From: Kumtagia ephedrae
GTDB taxonomy: Bacteria; Pseudomonadota; Alphaproteobacteria; Rhizobiales; Rhizobiaceae
Reading direction: 5' to 3'
Length of the DNA stretch: 64,000 nucleotides
Assembly (NCBI RefSeq): GCF_003012745.1
Contig: NZ_PXYK01000002.1
Location: 248,001 to 312,000, forward strand
Each line of letters opens with the position of its first letter. Position 1 is the first letter of the stretch. Shown here piece by piece: positions 1 to 8,796 of this stretch. The notes under the pieces were generated by a model, which worked only from the letters and a program-made list of their open reading frames with translations, searched no databases and was not told where the DNA came from. The translations under genes and the position numbers were made by a program.

Positions 1-2
1 TG

Positions 3-404
3 CGCGTGGTGCCGCGCGTCGGCGCGCTCGACATCGTTGCCGAGCCGCTGGTCGAGCGCGGCACGGACCGCCGGGACGCGGCGCGGCGCGCCGGCGACCT
101 GCTGGCCAGGCTGAACCTGCCCGAACGTCTCTGGTCGCTGCCGCCGGCCACCTTCTCGGGCGGCGAGCAGCAGCGGGTGAACATCGCCCGCGGCTTCATC
201 ACCGACCATCCCATCCTCCTGCTCGACGAGCCGACGGCTTCGCTGGATGCGGCGAACCGCGCCGTGGTCGTGGAGATGATCGCGGAAAAGAAACGCGCCG
301 GCGTGGCGCTGCTCGGCATCTTCCACGACGTGGAAGTGCGCAACGCGGTGGCAGACGTCGTCATCGACGTGGCCGGCTTCGCCCCTGACCGGAAGGCGGC
401 CTGA
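3..404 (+). CDS. phnL: PhnL, C-P lyase ATP-binding protein (5' end cut by window)
   Basis: The C-terminal ~134 residues of an ABC-type ATPase of the C-P lyase system are present; the frame is open to the left edge, so the start lies outside the window. Visible motifs are the ABC signature FSGGEQQR, Walker [13 protein letters not shown] and the H-loop region IFHDVEV. Walker A is in the missing part. PhnL is a PhnK paralogue that associates with the C-P lyase core (PhnGHIJ) in phosphonate catabolism; its exact role is less clear than that of the core. Assignment to PhnL rather than PhnK or a transporter ATPase rests on the following genes and on the [13 protein letters not shown] segment. The next gene begins two bases after the stop, so the two are co-transcribed. 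Confidence 0.9.
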   Translation, partial: RVVPRVGALDIVAEPLVERGTDRRDAARRAGDLLARLNLPERLWSLPPATFSGGEQQRVNIARGFITDHPILLLDEPTASLDAANRAVVVEMIAEKKRAGVALLGIFHDVEVRNAVADVVIDVAGFAPDRKAA

Positions 405-406
405 CC

Positions 407-1105
407 ATGGCCCGCTTGTCCGAAACGCCCGTCGTCCATCCGACCGCCAGGCTCGAGAACTGCACGCTCGGCCGCTACACCGAAGTGGCCGAAGGCGGCC
501 GGCTGATCGAGACCGAGCTCGGCGACTACTCCTATGTGATGGAGAACTGCCAGAGCTGGTGCGTCACCATCGGCAAGTTCGCCAATATCGCCGCCTCGGT
601 GCGCATCAACGCCACACATCATCCGATGTCGCGGCCGACGCTGCACCACATCACCTACCGCGCTTCCGACTATTTCGACGATGCCGAGCACGAGGCGGAT
701 TTCTTCGCCGCCCGCCGCGCCAGGCGGGTGTTCATCGGCCATGATACCTGGATCGGCCACGGCGCCACCATCCTGCCCGGCGTCACCATCGGCGACGGCG
801 CGGTGGTCGGCGCCGGCGCCGTCGTGACGAAGGACGTGGCGCCCTACGCCATCGTCGGTGGGGTGCCCGCGAAATTCATGCGCGAGCGCTTTCCGACGGA
901 CATCGCCAGGCGCCTGCAGCAGCTTGCCTGGTGGGACTGGCCGCACGCCCGGCTGCGCTTTGCGCTGGACGATTTCCGCTATCTCGGCGTCGAGGAATTC
1001 CTGGAGCGGCACGAAGGTGCGTCCTGGCGGCAGGCGGCTGTGGATCGTCATGGAACTGACATCCAGGCGACAACCGGCCTTCATGCTGCGGGGTTAAGCC
1101 CATGA
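407..1105 (+). CDS. Phosphonate-operon hexapeptide-repeat (LbH) acyltransferase-like protein
   Basis: 232 residues with a left-handed beta-helix fold typical of xenobiotic/chloramphenicol acetyltransferases. Hexapeptide turns are seen around residues 110-150 ([20 protein letters not shown], then [14 protein letters not shown]). The end of the helix, [14 protein letters not shown], is typical of this group. Proteins of this subfamily recur inside C-P lyase operons and are thought to modify a phosphonate or an operon intermediate, but to my knowledge the substrate is not established. The ATG start is two bases after the phnL stop, which supports translational coupling. It is not PhnO, which is a GNAT-fold acetyltransferase. 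Confidence 0.85.
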   Translation: MARLSETPVVHPTARLENCTLGRYTEVAEGGRLIETELGDYSYVMENCQSWCVTIGKFANIAASVRINATHHPMSRPTLHHITYRASDYFDDAEHEADFFAARRARRVFIGHDTWIGHGATILPGVTIGDGAVVGAGAVVTKDVAPYAIVGGVPAKFMRERFPTDIARRLQQLAWWDWPHARLRFALDDFRYLGVEEFLERHEGASWRQAAVDRHGTDIQATTGLHAAGLSP

Positions 1106-1219
1106 TGGGGCAATGCATTGCCGCGACCTCCGCCGCCGGCAACGCCGATAGAGCAGCGGAAGACACATCCTCGCAGACTGCCTCTCGACTTTCGACCGCA
1201 TGGCAAGGAGCGACATCCG

Positions 1220-2059
1220 ATGACCGCCATTTCCATTCGAAACCTCTCGAAAAGCTTCGGCAAGAAGCGCGCGCTCGACAATGTGAGCCTGGACATCCAG
1301 CGCGGTGAAATGGTTGCGCTGATCGGCGCGTCCGGCTCCGGCAAGAGCACGCTGATCCGGCACATCTGCGGGCTCGAGATCGGTCAGGCCGGGCAAAGCA
1401 CGGTCGAAGTGCTGGGCAGTTCGATCCAGCACGGCGGACGGCTGGCGACCAAGGCGCGCGACATGCGGCGCAACATCGGCGTCGTCTTCCAGCAGTTCAA
1501 CCTCGTCGGCCGGCTCTCGGTCCTGTCCAATGTCCTGCTCGGCAATCTCGGCCGCATTCCCGTCTGGCGCGGCACGCTCGGCTGGTTCACCGCGGAAGAG
1601 AAGAAAGCGGCGCGCGCGGCGCTCGCCCGCGTCGGCATTCCCGAGGTCGCCTGGCAGCGCGCCTCGACGCTGTCCGGCGGGCAACAGCAGCGCGCCGCGA
1701 TCGCACGCACGCTCGTCCAGCGCTCCAACATCCTGCTCGCCGACGAGCCGATCGCCTCGCTCGACCCATCGTCCGCCCGCCGCATCATGGAGATCCTCGC
1801 CGCGGTGAACCGGGAGGAAAATATCACCTGCGTGGTGTCGCTGCACCAGGTCGAATATGCGCGCCGCTATTGCCCGCGCACCGTCGCGTTGCGCGACGGA
1901 CGGATCGTCTTCGATGGACCTTCGTCCGAGCTCACCAACCCGATGCTCGTCGAGCTCTACGGAGCCAATTCCGAGGAGCTGATTTTGCCGGAGGCGCTAC
2001 CGCAGCCGGCGAAACCGAAGCGCGTCGCTGAACCCGAGCGCGTTCCGGCCTTCGCGTAA
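1220..2059 (+). CDS. phnC: PhnC, phosphonate ABC transporter ATP-binding protein
   Basis: 279 residues. Walker [10 protein letters not shown] lies at residues 36-44, followed by the Q-loop VVFQQFN, signature LSGGQQQR, Walker B ILLADEP and H-loop SLHQVEYA. It drives uptake of phosphonates together with PhnD and PhnE. The chosen ATG is preceded by AAGGAG at good distance and begins [14 protein letters not shown], the usual N-terminus of PhnC; the frame is open further upstream, but those residues are not PhnC-like. The C-terminal tail after about residue 255 is proline/glutamate-rich and probably flexible. A 114-base gap separates it from the LbH gene; no clear Pho box was seen there by eye. 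Confidence 0.95.
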   Translation: MTAISIRNLSKSFGKKRALDNVSLDIQRGEMVALIGASGSGKSTLIRHICGLEIGQAGQSTVEVLGSSIQHGGRLATKARDMRRNIGVVFQQFNLVGRLSVLSNVLLGNLGRIPVWRGTLGWFTAEEKKAARAALARVGIPEVAWQRASTLSGGQQQRAAIARTLVQRSNILLADEPIASLDPSSARRIMEILAAVNREENITCVVSLHQVEYARRYCPRTVALRDGRIVFDGPSSELTNPMLVELYGANSEELILPEALPQPAKPKRVAEPERVPAFA

Positions 2060-2087
2060 CCAACAACCACCAACAGGGAAGCCAGTC

Positions 2088-3077
2088 ATGAACGGATTCT
2101 TGAAGGGCGTGGCAGCCGCTGCCTTCGCCATCGCGCTGTCCGGCGCGGCCTATGCCGAGGAAATCAACTTCGGCATCATCTCGACGGAATCGCAGCAGAA
2201 CCTGAAGCCGAAGTGGGAGCCGCTGCTGGCCGATCTCGCCAAGGCAACCGGCCTCGACGTGAAGCCGTTCTTCGCTTCGGACTATTCGGGCGTCATCGAA
2301 GGCATGCGCTTCGGCAAGGTGCAGATGGCCTGGTACGGCAACAAGTCGGCCATGGAAGCCGTCGACCGCGCCGACGGCGAGGTGTTCGTGCAGACCGTCG
2401 CAGCCAGCGGCGAGCCCGGTTACTACTCGCTCATCCTCGCCCCCAAGGACAGCAAGCTGAACACGGTCGAGGACCTGCTGACCTGCGACCAGTCGCTCAA
2501 CTTCGGCCTCGGCGACCCGAACTCCACCTCGGGTTATCTCGTGCCCATGACCTTCGTTTTCGGCGCCAACAAGGTCGATCCGAAGACCTGCTTCAAGAAC
2601 GTCACCAACGCCAACCACGAGACCAACGCCATGGCCGTCGCCAACGGTCAGGTCGACGCGGCGGCGAACAACACCGAGAACATGGCGCTGATCGAAAAGA
2701 ACCAGCCGGCCGCCTTCGAGAGGGTCAAGGTGATCTGGAAGTCGCCGCTGATCCCGTCCGACCCGCTGGTCTGGCGCAAGGACCTTTCGGACGAGACGAA
2801 GACCAAGATCAAGGACTTCTTCCTGACCTACGGCACCGACAAGTCGAAGGGTGATGTCGCCCGCGAGAAGGAGGTGCTCGCCGGCCTCGAATGGGCCCCG
2901 TTCCGCGCTTCCAGCGACGACCAGCTGCTGCCGATCCGCGTCATGGAGCTGACCAAGTCGATCGCCAAGATCGAAGCCGACGCCTCCCTCTCCGACGCCG
3001 ACAAGAAGGCCCAGATCGCGCCGCTCGAGGCGCAGAGGGCCGAGTACGAAGCCAAGCTGAAGAGCGTTCAGGGCTGA
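2088..3077 (+). CDS. phnD: PhnD, phosphonate-binding periplasmic protein
   Basis: 329 residues with a classic signal peptide: basic MNGFLKG start, hydrophobic stretch, and likely cleavage after AYA at residue 23. The mature part has the PhnD/SsuA type-II binding-protein pattern, including [18 protein letters not shown] near the start, the MAWYGNKS ligand-contact region, and [16 protein letters not shown], where serine and threonine side chains typically hold the phosphonate. It captures phosphonates in the periplasm for PhnCE. The C-terminus is lysine/alanine-rich and helical. It sits between phnC and phnE and is followed by a very strong inverted repeat. Confidence 0.95.
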   Translation: MNGFLKGVAAAAFAIALSGAAYAEEINFGIISTESQQNLKPKWEPLLADLAKATGLDVKPFFASDYSGVIEGMRFGKVQMAWYGNKSAMEAVDRADGEVFVQTVAASGEPGYYSLILAPKDSKLNTVEDLLTCDQSLNFGLGDPNSTSGYLVPMTFVFGANKVDPKTCFKNVTNANHETNAMAVANGQVDAAANNTENMALIEKNQPAAFERVKVIWKSPLIPSDPLVWRKDLSDETKTKIKDFFLTYGTDKSKGDVAREKEVLAGLEWAPFRASSDDQLLPIRVMELTKSIAKIEADASLSDADKKAQIAPLEAQRAEYEAKLKSVQG

Positions 3078-3113
3078 TACCGGTCGGCCCCGTTCGTCGG
3101 GCCAGCTTCCCTC

Positions 3114-3140
3114 GCGCGTCGCCGCACGGCGGCGGCGCGC
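3114..3140 (+). other. Strong stem-loop between phnD and phnE
   Basis: The bases 3114-3125 (GCGCGTCGCCGC) and 3129-3140 (GCGGCGGCGCGC) pair over 12 positions, with one G-U pair, around a 3-base loop. A smaller hairpin (arms 3086-3090 and 3099-3103) lies just upstream. There is no T-run after the stem, so this is unlikely to be a full intrinsic terminator. A hairpin after a binding-protein gene often protects the 3' end of its message and lowers expression of the membrane genes; that role is inferred here. Confidence 0.55.
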
Positions 3141-3159
3141 AAATTCCCAGGACATCGTC

Positions 3160-3978
3160 ATGGATCAGACCGCCAAGACCGCGACTGCCCAGGCCGCCCG
3201 CCCCGAAGTGGAGCGGGACTGGTCCCGCAGCGCGTGGACCTGGGCCAGCTGGATCACACTCGGCATCCTGCTGATCTGGAGCTGGTCGCCGGCAGAGATG
3301 TTCCGCTGGACGTTCCTGGTCAGCGACGCCGGCAACATGGCCGAATATGCCAGCGGCTTCGCGCGCCCCGACTTCTCGCAGTGGCGCTATTACATCGACG
3401 AGATGCTCGTCACCATCCAGATCGCGCTGTGGGGCACCTTCCTCGCCGCGGTCGTCGCCGTCCCCTTCGGCATCCTCTCGGCGCGCAACATCGCGCCCTG
3501 GTACGTCGTCCAGCCGGTCAGGCGCCTGATGGACGCCTGCCGGTCCATCCACGAGCTGGTCTTCGCGGTGCTGTTCGTCGTCGCGGTCGGCCTCGGGCCC
3601 TTCGCCGGCGTGATGGCGCTGTTCGTCCACACCACCGGCATCCTGGCAAAGCTCTTCTCCGAGGCTGTCGAGGCCATCGACGCCCGCCCGGTCGAGGCGA
3701 TCCGCGCCACCGGCGCCTCGCGGCTGCAGGAGGTGGTGTTCGGCGTGGTGCCACAGGTCATGCCGCTGTGGATGTCCTACGCGCTCTACCGCTTCGAATC
3801 CAACGTGCGCGCCGCCACCGTGCTCGGCGTCATCGGGGCCGGCGGCATCGGCCAGGTGCTGTTCGAGTCCATCCGCGGCTTCTACTACCCGCAGGCTTCC
3901 GCCATGCTCATCATCATGCTGGTGACGGTGTCGCTGATCGACCTTTTGTCGCAGCAATTGCGCAAGCTGTTTTTGTGA
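3160..3978 (+). CDS. phnE: PhnE, phosphonate ABC transporter permease
   Basis: 272 residues. The N-terminal 20 residues are hydrophilic and cytoplasmic, followed by about six hydrophobic segments, for example [32 protein letters not shown] and [17 protein letters not shown]. The EAA-type loop that contacts PhnC is seen as [19 protein letters not shown] at about residues 183-201. Many rhizobial operons carry two phnE genes; only one is here, so it may act as a homodimer. The stop overlaps the next start by one base (TGATG). Confidence 0.93.
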   Translation: MDQTAKTATAQAARPEVERDWSRSAWTWASWITLGILLIWSWSPAEMFRWTFLVSDAGNMAEYASGFARPDFSQWRYYIDEMLVTIQIALWGTFLAAVVAVPFGILSARNIAPWYVVQPVRRLMDACRSIHELVFAVLFVVAVGLGPFAGVMALFVHTTGILAKLFSEAVEAIDARPVEAIRATGASRLQEVVFGVVPQVMPLWMSYALYRFESNVRAATVLGVIGAGGIGQVLFESIRGFYYPQASAMLIIMLVTVSLIDLLSQQLRKLFL

Positions 3979-4682
3979 TGCGCCACGCCCTCTATTTCAC
4001 GCCGGAACCGGACGACGCGCTGACCCGCGCGGCGCAGTCGTGGCTCGGGCGCAGTGCGTTCGCGGTCGAGACGGTCGCCTCCCCCGCGCCGGCCGGTTTC
4101 ACCACCGACGAGTTTCGCCGGGTTACCGGGGAGCCGCGCCGCTATGGCTTCCACGCCACCCTGGTCGCGCCATTCCGCCCGCGAGAGGGCCTTTCGCGGG
4201 AAGCCCTGACAGATGCCGCCGACAGCTTCGCGCAACGCTGCGCGCCCTTCACCATTCCCGCACTGGCGATCACACGGATCGGCGGCTTCTTCGCGCTGAC
4301 GCCGACGGAATCCGACCGTGTCGCGGCCCTGGCATCCGCCGCAGTGGATCATTTCAACGATCTGCGCGCACCGCTGGCGGCGGCGGACATCGAGCGGCGC
4401 CGGCCGGACCGCCTGTCGGAGCGCCAGCGCGCCTATCTCGACCGCTACGGCTATCCCTATGTGAAGGAAGAATTCCGCTTCCATATGACGCTCACCGGTT
4501 CCCTGGAGCCGGAAGTCGCGACCCGGATCGAGCCCGCCCTGCAAAACCATTTCGCGCCGCTGCTCGCGCGGCCGGTCCGGGTCGGCTCGGTCGCGCTGTT
4601 CGTCGAGCCGGAGCCCGGCGCCGATTTCACCGTCCTGTCCACCCACCGTTTCGGCATCGCCGAAGCGAGAAAGTCCGCCTGA
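3978..4682 (+). CDS. DUF1045 phosphonate-operon protein, 2H phosphodiesterase-like
   Basis: 234 residues, starting on the ATG that overlaps the phnE stop. Two H-x-T-L motifs, HATL (in YGFHATLVAPF) and HMTL (in FRFHMTLTGSLE), mark the 2H phosphoesterase superfamily, in which the two histidines act on cyclic phosphates. DUF1045 proteins occur in C-P lyase operons that often lack phnP. A plausible job is opening of the 5-phosphoribosyl 1,2-cyclic phosphate made by the C-P lyase; this is inference from context and motif. No phnP is visible in the window, although it could lie upstream. It is tightly coupled to phnE and phnM. Confidence 0.88.
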   Translation: MRHALYFTPEPDDALTRAAQSWLGRSAFAVETVASPAPAGFTTDEFRRVTGEPRRYGFHATLVAPFRPREGLSREALTDAADSFAQRCAPFTIPALAITRIGGFFALTPTESDRVAALASAAVDHFNDLRAPLAAADIERRRPDRLSERQRAYLDRYGYPYVKEEFRFHMTLTGSLEPEVATRIEPALQNHFAPLLARPVRVGSVALFVEPEPGADFTVLSTHRFGIAEARKSA

Positions 4683-4683
4683 C

Positions 4684-5817
4684 ATGCCGCAAGAGACCGT
4701 TCTCACCAACGCACGGGTCGTCCTCGAGGACGAGGTGATCGCCGGCACCGTCGTCCTGCGTGACGGGATGATCGCGGCGCTCGAAACCGGCGGTGTGGGC
4801 CGCGGCGAAGACATGGACGGCGACTATCTTGTCCCCGGCCTGGTCGAACTGCACACCGATCACCTGGAGTCCCACTACAGCCCCCGGCCGGGCGTGGTCT
4901 GGGAGTCGATCGCAGCGTTGCAGGCGCATGACGCGCAGGTCGCCAGCTCGGGCATCACCACCGTCTTCGACTGCCTGCGTCTCGGCTCCGACGAGGATGA
5001 CGGCTTCGAGCGTGGCGAGATGCGCGCCATAGCCGACGCCATCGAGACGGCGGGAGCTGAAGACCGGTTGCGCGCCAGCCACCTGATCCACCTGCGCTGC
5101 GAAGTGTCGGCAGGCAATGTGCTCGACCATTTCGCGGACTTTCGCGGCGACTCGCAGGTCCGGCTGGCGTCGCTGATGGATCATGCACCCGGCCAGAGGC
5201 AGTTCCAGACACTCGATGCCTATACGCTCTACTACAAGAAGAAGCGCGGCCTGACGGATGTCGAGTTCGAGCGCTTCATCGCCCGCCGTATCGAAGAGTC
5301 GAACCGCTACGCCGCTCCGCATCGCCGCGCCATCGTCGATGCCTGCACGGAGCGCGGCATTGCGATCGCCAGCCATGACGACGCCACCATCGAGCATGTC
5401 GAGGAATCGAAAGCCTTCGGCGTGCGGCTGGCGGAGTTCCCGACAAGCATGGAGGCGGCCAAGGCTTCGCATGAGGCCGGCATGGCCGTGCTGATGGGCG
5501 CGCCCAACGTGGTGCGCGGAAAATCCCATTCCGGCAACATCTCGGCCAAGGCGCTGGCCGACGCCGGCGTGCTCGACGTGCTGTCGTCGGACTACGTGCC
5601 CTTCAGCCTCATCCACGCGCCGTTCGTGCTCGCCGAGGCAGGCATGGTGCTGGCGGAGAGCATCCGCCTGGTGACGGCGACGCCCGCCCGCGCGGTCGGC
5701 CTCGACGACCGCGGCCGCATCGAACCCGGACTGCGCGCCGACCTCGTGCGGGTGCGCCATCGTTCCGGCATCCCGGTCGTGCGATCGGTGTGGCGCGAGG
5801 GCCGGCGCGTTGCGTGA
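4684..5817 (+). CDS. phnM: PhnM, alpha-D-ribose 1-methylphosphonate 5-triphosphate diphosphatase
   Basis: 377 residues of the amidohydrolase superfamily. The metal site is seen as LHTDHLESHYSPRPG at about residues 56-70 and as SHDDATIEHVEE further on. The substrate region MDHAPGQRQF and the late SSDYVP segment are typical PhnM. PhnM removes pyrophosphate from ribose 1-methylphosphonate 5-triphosphate to give the C-P lyase substrate. The ATG lies one base after the upstream stop, and the end overlaps phnN by eight bases, so phnE-DUF1045-phnM-phnN read as one transcript. Confidence 0.95.
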   Translation: MPQETVLTNARVVLEDEVIAGTVVLRDGMIAALETGGVGRGEDMDGDYLVPGLVELHTDHLESHYSPRPGVVWESIAALQAHDAQVASSGITTVFDCLRLGSDEDDGFERGEMRAIADAIETAGAEDRLRASHLIHLRCEVSAGNVLDHFADFRGDSQVRLASLMDHAPGQRQFQTLDAYTLYYKKKRGLTDVEFERFIARRIEESNRYAAPHRRAIVDACTERGIAIASHDDATIEHVEESKAFGVRLAEFPTSMEAAKASHEAGMAVLMGAPNVVRGKSHSGNISAKALADAGVLDVLSSDYVPFSLIHAPFVLAEAGMVLAESIRLVTATPARAVGLDDRGRIEPGLRADLVRVRHRSGIPVVRSVWREGRRVA

Positions 5818-6406
5818 AGGCGCAGCCGATTTGGCACCGCGAGCGCAACACGGTTGCTTGATTGCCGTCGTCGGCCCAAGCGGTGCGGGAAAGGACAGCC
5901 TGATCAATTATGCGCGAGAGAGGCTGCCGGCGGACCCGTCCGTTCTGTTCGTTCGCCGTGTCGTGACGCGCACCGCTCTCGCAGGCGCCGAAGACCACGA
6001 CTCGCTGTCCGTCGCTTCGTTCCAGGCATTGCAGGCGGCAGGCAGGTTCGCGGTGACCTGGGAAGCACACGGGCTGCTTTATGCGATCCCGGCGCATGTG
6101 CGCGAACATCTTGCGTCAGGTGGCGTGGCCGTCGTCAATGGATCGCGCGCGGCATTGCCGGCGATCCGTTCCGTCTTCGGTCGTGTGCTCGCGGTGCACG
6201 TCACCTGCAATCCCGACGTTCTCTCGGTGCGGCTTGCCGCCCGCGGTCGGGAAGACCCGCAACAGCAGCGAAATCGTCTCGCTCGGGCGGCGCTGCCAGG
6301 CGACGATTTGGCCGATGCGATCGAGATCGACAACAGCGACGAACTCGCCACTGCCGGCGACGCACTGGTGACAGCCATACGAACGGCGACTGGGGGCGGC
6401 TTCTGA
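5810..6406 (+). CDS. phnN: PhnN, ribose 1,5-bisphosphate phosphokinase
   Basis: 198 residues with the guanylate-kinase-like P-loop VVGPSGAGKDS at about residues 20-30, the RRVVTRTA segment and the WEAHGLLYAIP substrate loop found in PhnN. It phosphorylates ribose 1,5-bisphosphate to PRPP, the last step that returns the ribose of C-P lyase to metabolism. No ATG is available; the start used is a TTG inside phnM, with another in-frame TTG at 5831. A rare start within the overlap suggests translation coupled to phnM. The operon ends here; the next genes run in the opposite direction. Confidence 0.92.
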   Translation: MREGAADLAPRAQHGCLIAVVGPSGAGKDSLINYARERLPADPSVLFVRRVVTRTALAGAEDHDSLSVASFQALQAAGRFAVTWEAHGLLYAIPAHVREHLASGGVAVVNGSRAALPAIRSVFGRVLAVHVTCNPDVLSVRLAARGREDPQQQRNRLARAALPGDDLADAIEIDNSDELATAGDALVTAIRTATGGGF

Positions 6407-6514
6407 ATGCAGGGCGAACTGCCTCGGGACACCGTTTTGGCGAAAGTGCGCGTTTAATCCGACCTTAAGACGTTCAAGAGTTTGGGCCAATCCCGGCTTC
6501 GGATCGATCCGGGC

Positions 6515-7603
6515 CTAGACGCGATCCTCCAACGTCCCGGACGAGCCGAGAGCTCCCTGAGGTGCTTCAAGCAGCAGCTTCGAATTTTCCGGGCGAGCCT
6601 CCAGGATGCCGCGTTCTATGTCCAGCGCGATCTCGACGACACGCTGGTTTACCGGAGAACTCCGGCCTACCGACCGCAGCTTGTCGACGACGAAGCCGTT
6701 GACCTCGCGAACCTCGGCCCGGCGTCCCTTGCGCCAGTCCTGGAGCGACGTGGTCAAGGTGTCCGGCTGGGAGAACGTCTTCAGCACCTCCTCGAAAATC
6801 TGGTCGACATACCGATCGGGATGATTGCTCATCACCGGCGGCATGCCGATGATCGGGACGATCCTTGCGCCGTCGGCGAGCGCAGCCTGCATCGCCTCGT
6901 AACCGGCGGCCCGCATGACCTCGAGCATGTCCGGCGCCCGCGCGGCATCCGCCAGCGGCAGGTTGACGATGGCGGAAGGGATCAGTTCGGCGGCATTGAC
7001 GACGAGCTTCATCCACTTGGCCGAGACGATGTCCTGCGTCACTTCGACGGTGCCCGAATTGCGAAGCAGGACCGCCACCTCCTCGACCCGCTCCTGCATC
7101 CTGGGATCGAGCGCCCCCAGCGCGAACCATGAGCTGTCATGATCGTTCTGCCTGTTGGTCACGCCGGGAACGAACATGTTGGAGGCGATCTCGATGACCG
7201 CGGCTATGGTGCGGTGGCGCCCCACCACGCTTGCGATGTCCTCATGCGTCATGCCGTTCTGAAGGCCGACGACAAAGCCGTCCGGCGCGAGAACGGGTTC
7301 GATCAGCTGGCACGCCCATTTGGTATCGTAGGCCTTGACGACCAGGAACACGAGATCGAACGGCTCGCGAATTTCAGCCACCTGGCAGAGATGCAGCGCC
7401 GGCACCTTCGCGTTCACTGTGCGGGTCGGCAGATTGACGGTTATGCCGCTGGCCCGGATCGCCTCGACATGCGCCGGCCACTGCTCGATGAACGTGACGT
7501 CCAGCCCGGCGAGGGCGAAGTCGGCGCCGATAGACGCCCCCTGCGCGCCGGTTCCGACAAACGCAATCCTGGGACCGGCTTTGTCTTTCCATGTCATCTG
7601 CAT
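6515..7603 (-). CDS. Ketopantoate reductase family oxidoreductase (copy 1 of tandem pair)
   Basis: 362 residues. The N-terminal Rossmann motif GTGAQG (residues 17-22), the VVKAYDT region and the C-terminal helical domain with SAKWMKLVVNAA fit the ApbA/PanE family, in which the lysine in that segment is catalytic. It is longer than typical PanE (~300), with an extra C-terminal stretch. True PanE function is unlikely: it lies in a catabolic operon beside a close copy (7700-8776), so it probably reduces or oxidises another 2-keto/2-hydroxy acid or related carbonyl with NAD(P). Starts at 7603 and 7597 are both possible. It is the last gene of a three-gene unit with the amidohydrolase. Confidence 0.8.
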   Translation of the reverse strand: MQMTWKDKAGPRIAFVGTGAQGASIGADFALAGLDVTFIEQWPAHVEAIRASGITVNLPTRTVNAKVPALHLCQVAEIREPFDLVFLVVKAYDTKWACQLIEPVLAPDGFVVGLQNGMTHEDIASVVGRHRTIAAVIEIASNMFVPGVTNRQNDHDSSWFALGALDPRMQERVEEVAVLLRNSGTVEVTQDIVSAKWMKLVVNAAELIPSAIVNLPLADAARAPDMLEVMRAAGYEAMQAALADGARIVPIIGMPPVMSNHPDRYVDQIFEEVLKTFSQPDTLTTSLQDWRKGRRAEVREVNGFVVDKLRSVGRSSPVNQRVVEIALDIERGILEARPENSKLLLEAPQGALGSSGTLEDRV

Positions 7604-7699
7604 TTATCCTTGTGGAGGAAGAGTTCAGGCCCGTCGGACGTCCGCCGGCGGCATGACTTGCGCCGGCTGATCAAGCTGGCTCCGAGTGCGAGCAAAGCG

Positions 7700-8776
7700 C
7701 TATTGCAGGTCCCCTGTCAGAAGGCTGCTGTTCGCGATCCCGGCCTGCCTGTCGCCCCGCTCGATCTCGAGCGCCATCGCGACGACCCGCTCGTTCACGG
7801 GCGCCGGCCTGCCGTGCTTGCGTAGCGTCTGCGCGACATGCCCGTTCAGGTCCAGCACCTCGGCCCGCCGGCCCTTTCGCCAGTCCTGCAGCACGGTGGT
7901 CAAGGTGTCGGCCATCATGAATGTGCTGAGCACCTCGTCGAAGATGAGGTCGACATAACGATCGGGGTCGTTCGTCCTCGGCGGCGGCATGCCGAGGATC
8001 GGCACGATGTCTGCCCCGTCGGCCAGAGCCGCGTGCATCGCCTCGTAGCCGGCTGCCCGCATGAGGCGCTCCATGCCCGGCATGCGCACTGCCTCGGCAA
8101 AGGGCAGGTTCAGGATCGCCGAGGGGACAAGCTGGGCCGCATTGACGATCAGCTTCATCCACTTGGCCGAAACGATGTCGTCGCTCACCTCGACGCGGCC
8201 GCTGTCGCGCAGGACGCCGGCGATCTGTTCGACGCGTTCCCGGTTTTCGGGCGCGAGCGGCCCGAGGGCGAACCACGACGTGTCGTGATCGTTCTGGCGG
8301 TTGGTGACGCCGGGCTCGAACATGTTGGACGCCATGTCGAAAACGGCGCCGACACACCTGTTCTCCCCGACGACCGAGGCGATCGCGGTATGCGTCATCC
8401 CGTTCTGCAGGCCGACCACGAGACCGTTAGGTGCCAGCACCGACTCGACCAGCTGGCAGATCCATCTGGTATCGTAGGCCTTGACGACGACGAAGATCAC
8501 GTCGAACGGCTCGCGCAGCTCCGCCACCTGGCACAGATGCAGGGCGCGGACTTTCGCATTGATCGACCGCTTCGGCAGATTGACCGTGATGCCGTTGGCC
8601 CGCATGGCCTCGACGTGGGCAGGCCATTGTTCGATCAGGGTCACGTCCCGCCCCGCCAGCGCCAGATCCGCGCCGATCGAGGCGCCCTGCGCCCCGGTGC
8701 CCACGACGGCTATCTTCAGTTCATCCGTTTTGCGCCACACCGTCTCGATCCGTTTGCTGGCCGGTTGAAATTGCAT
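7700..8776 (-). CDS. Ketopantoate reductase family oxidoreductase (copy 2 of tandem pair)
   Basis: 358 residues, clearly paralogous to the downstream gene: both share GTGAQGASIGAD, DVT-IEQWPAHVEA, LHLCQVAE-REPFD, GLQNGMTH and LQDWRKGRRAEV. By eye about two residues in three are identical. The Rossmann motif and the SAKWMKLIVNAA catalytic segment are intact, so both copies look active. They may act on related intermediates or form a heteromer. It lies 20 bases after the amidohydrolase stop and 96 bases before copy 1. The start at 8776 has a weak ribosome site, and the family-conserved part begins only at about residue 20. Confidence 0.8.
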   Translation of the reverse strand: MQFQPASKRIETVWRKTDELKIAVVGTGAQGASIGADLALAGRDVTLIEQWPAHVEAMRANGITVNLPKRSINAKVRALHLCQVAELREPFDVIFVVVKAYDTRWICQLVESVLAPNGLVVGLQNGMTHTAIASVVGENRCVGAVFDMASNMFEPGVTNRQNDHDTSWFALGPLAPENRERVEQIAGVLRDSGRVEVSDDIVSAKWMKLIVNAAQLVPSAILNLPFAEAVRMPGMERLMRAAGYEAMHAALADGADIVPILGMPPPRTNDPDRYVDLIFDEVLSTFMMADTLTTVLQDWRKGRRAEVLDLNGHVAQTLRKHGRPAPVNERVVAMALEIERGDRQAGIANSSLLTGDLQ

Positions 8777-8796
8777 CCCCGGACGTTCCCGGCAGG

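Noticed and set aside
1106-1219. Gap before phnC searched for a Pho box
   Set aside because: No pair of CTGTCAT-like repeats was seen; phosphate control may act at the operon start outside the window.
6494-6515. CCCGG/CCGGG inverted repeat between phnN and the ketopantoate-reductase gene
   Set aside because: Short stem, long loop and no T-run; in DNA this GC-rich such repeats are common.
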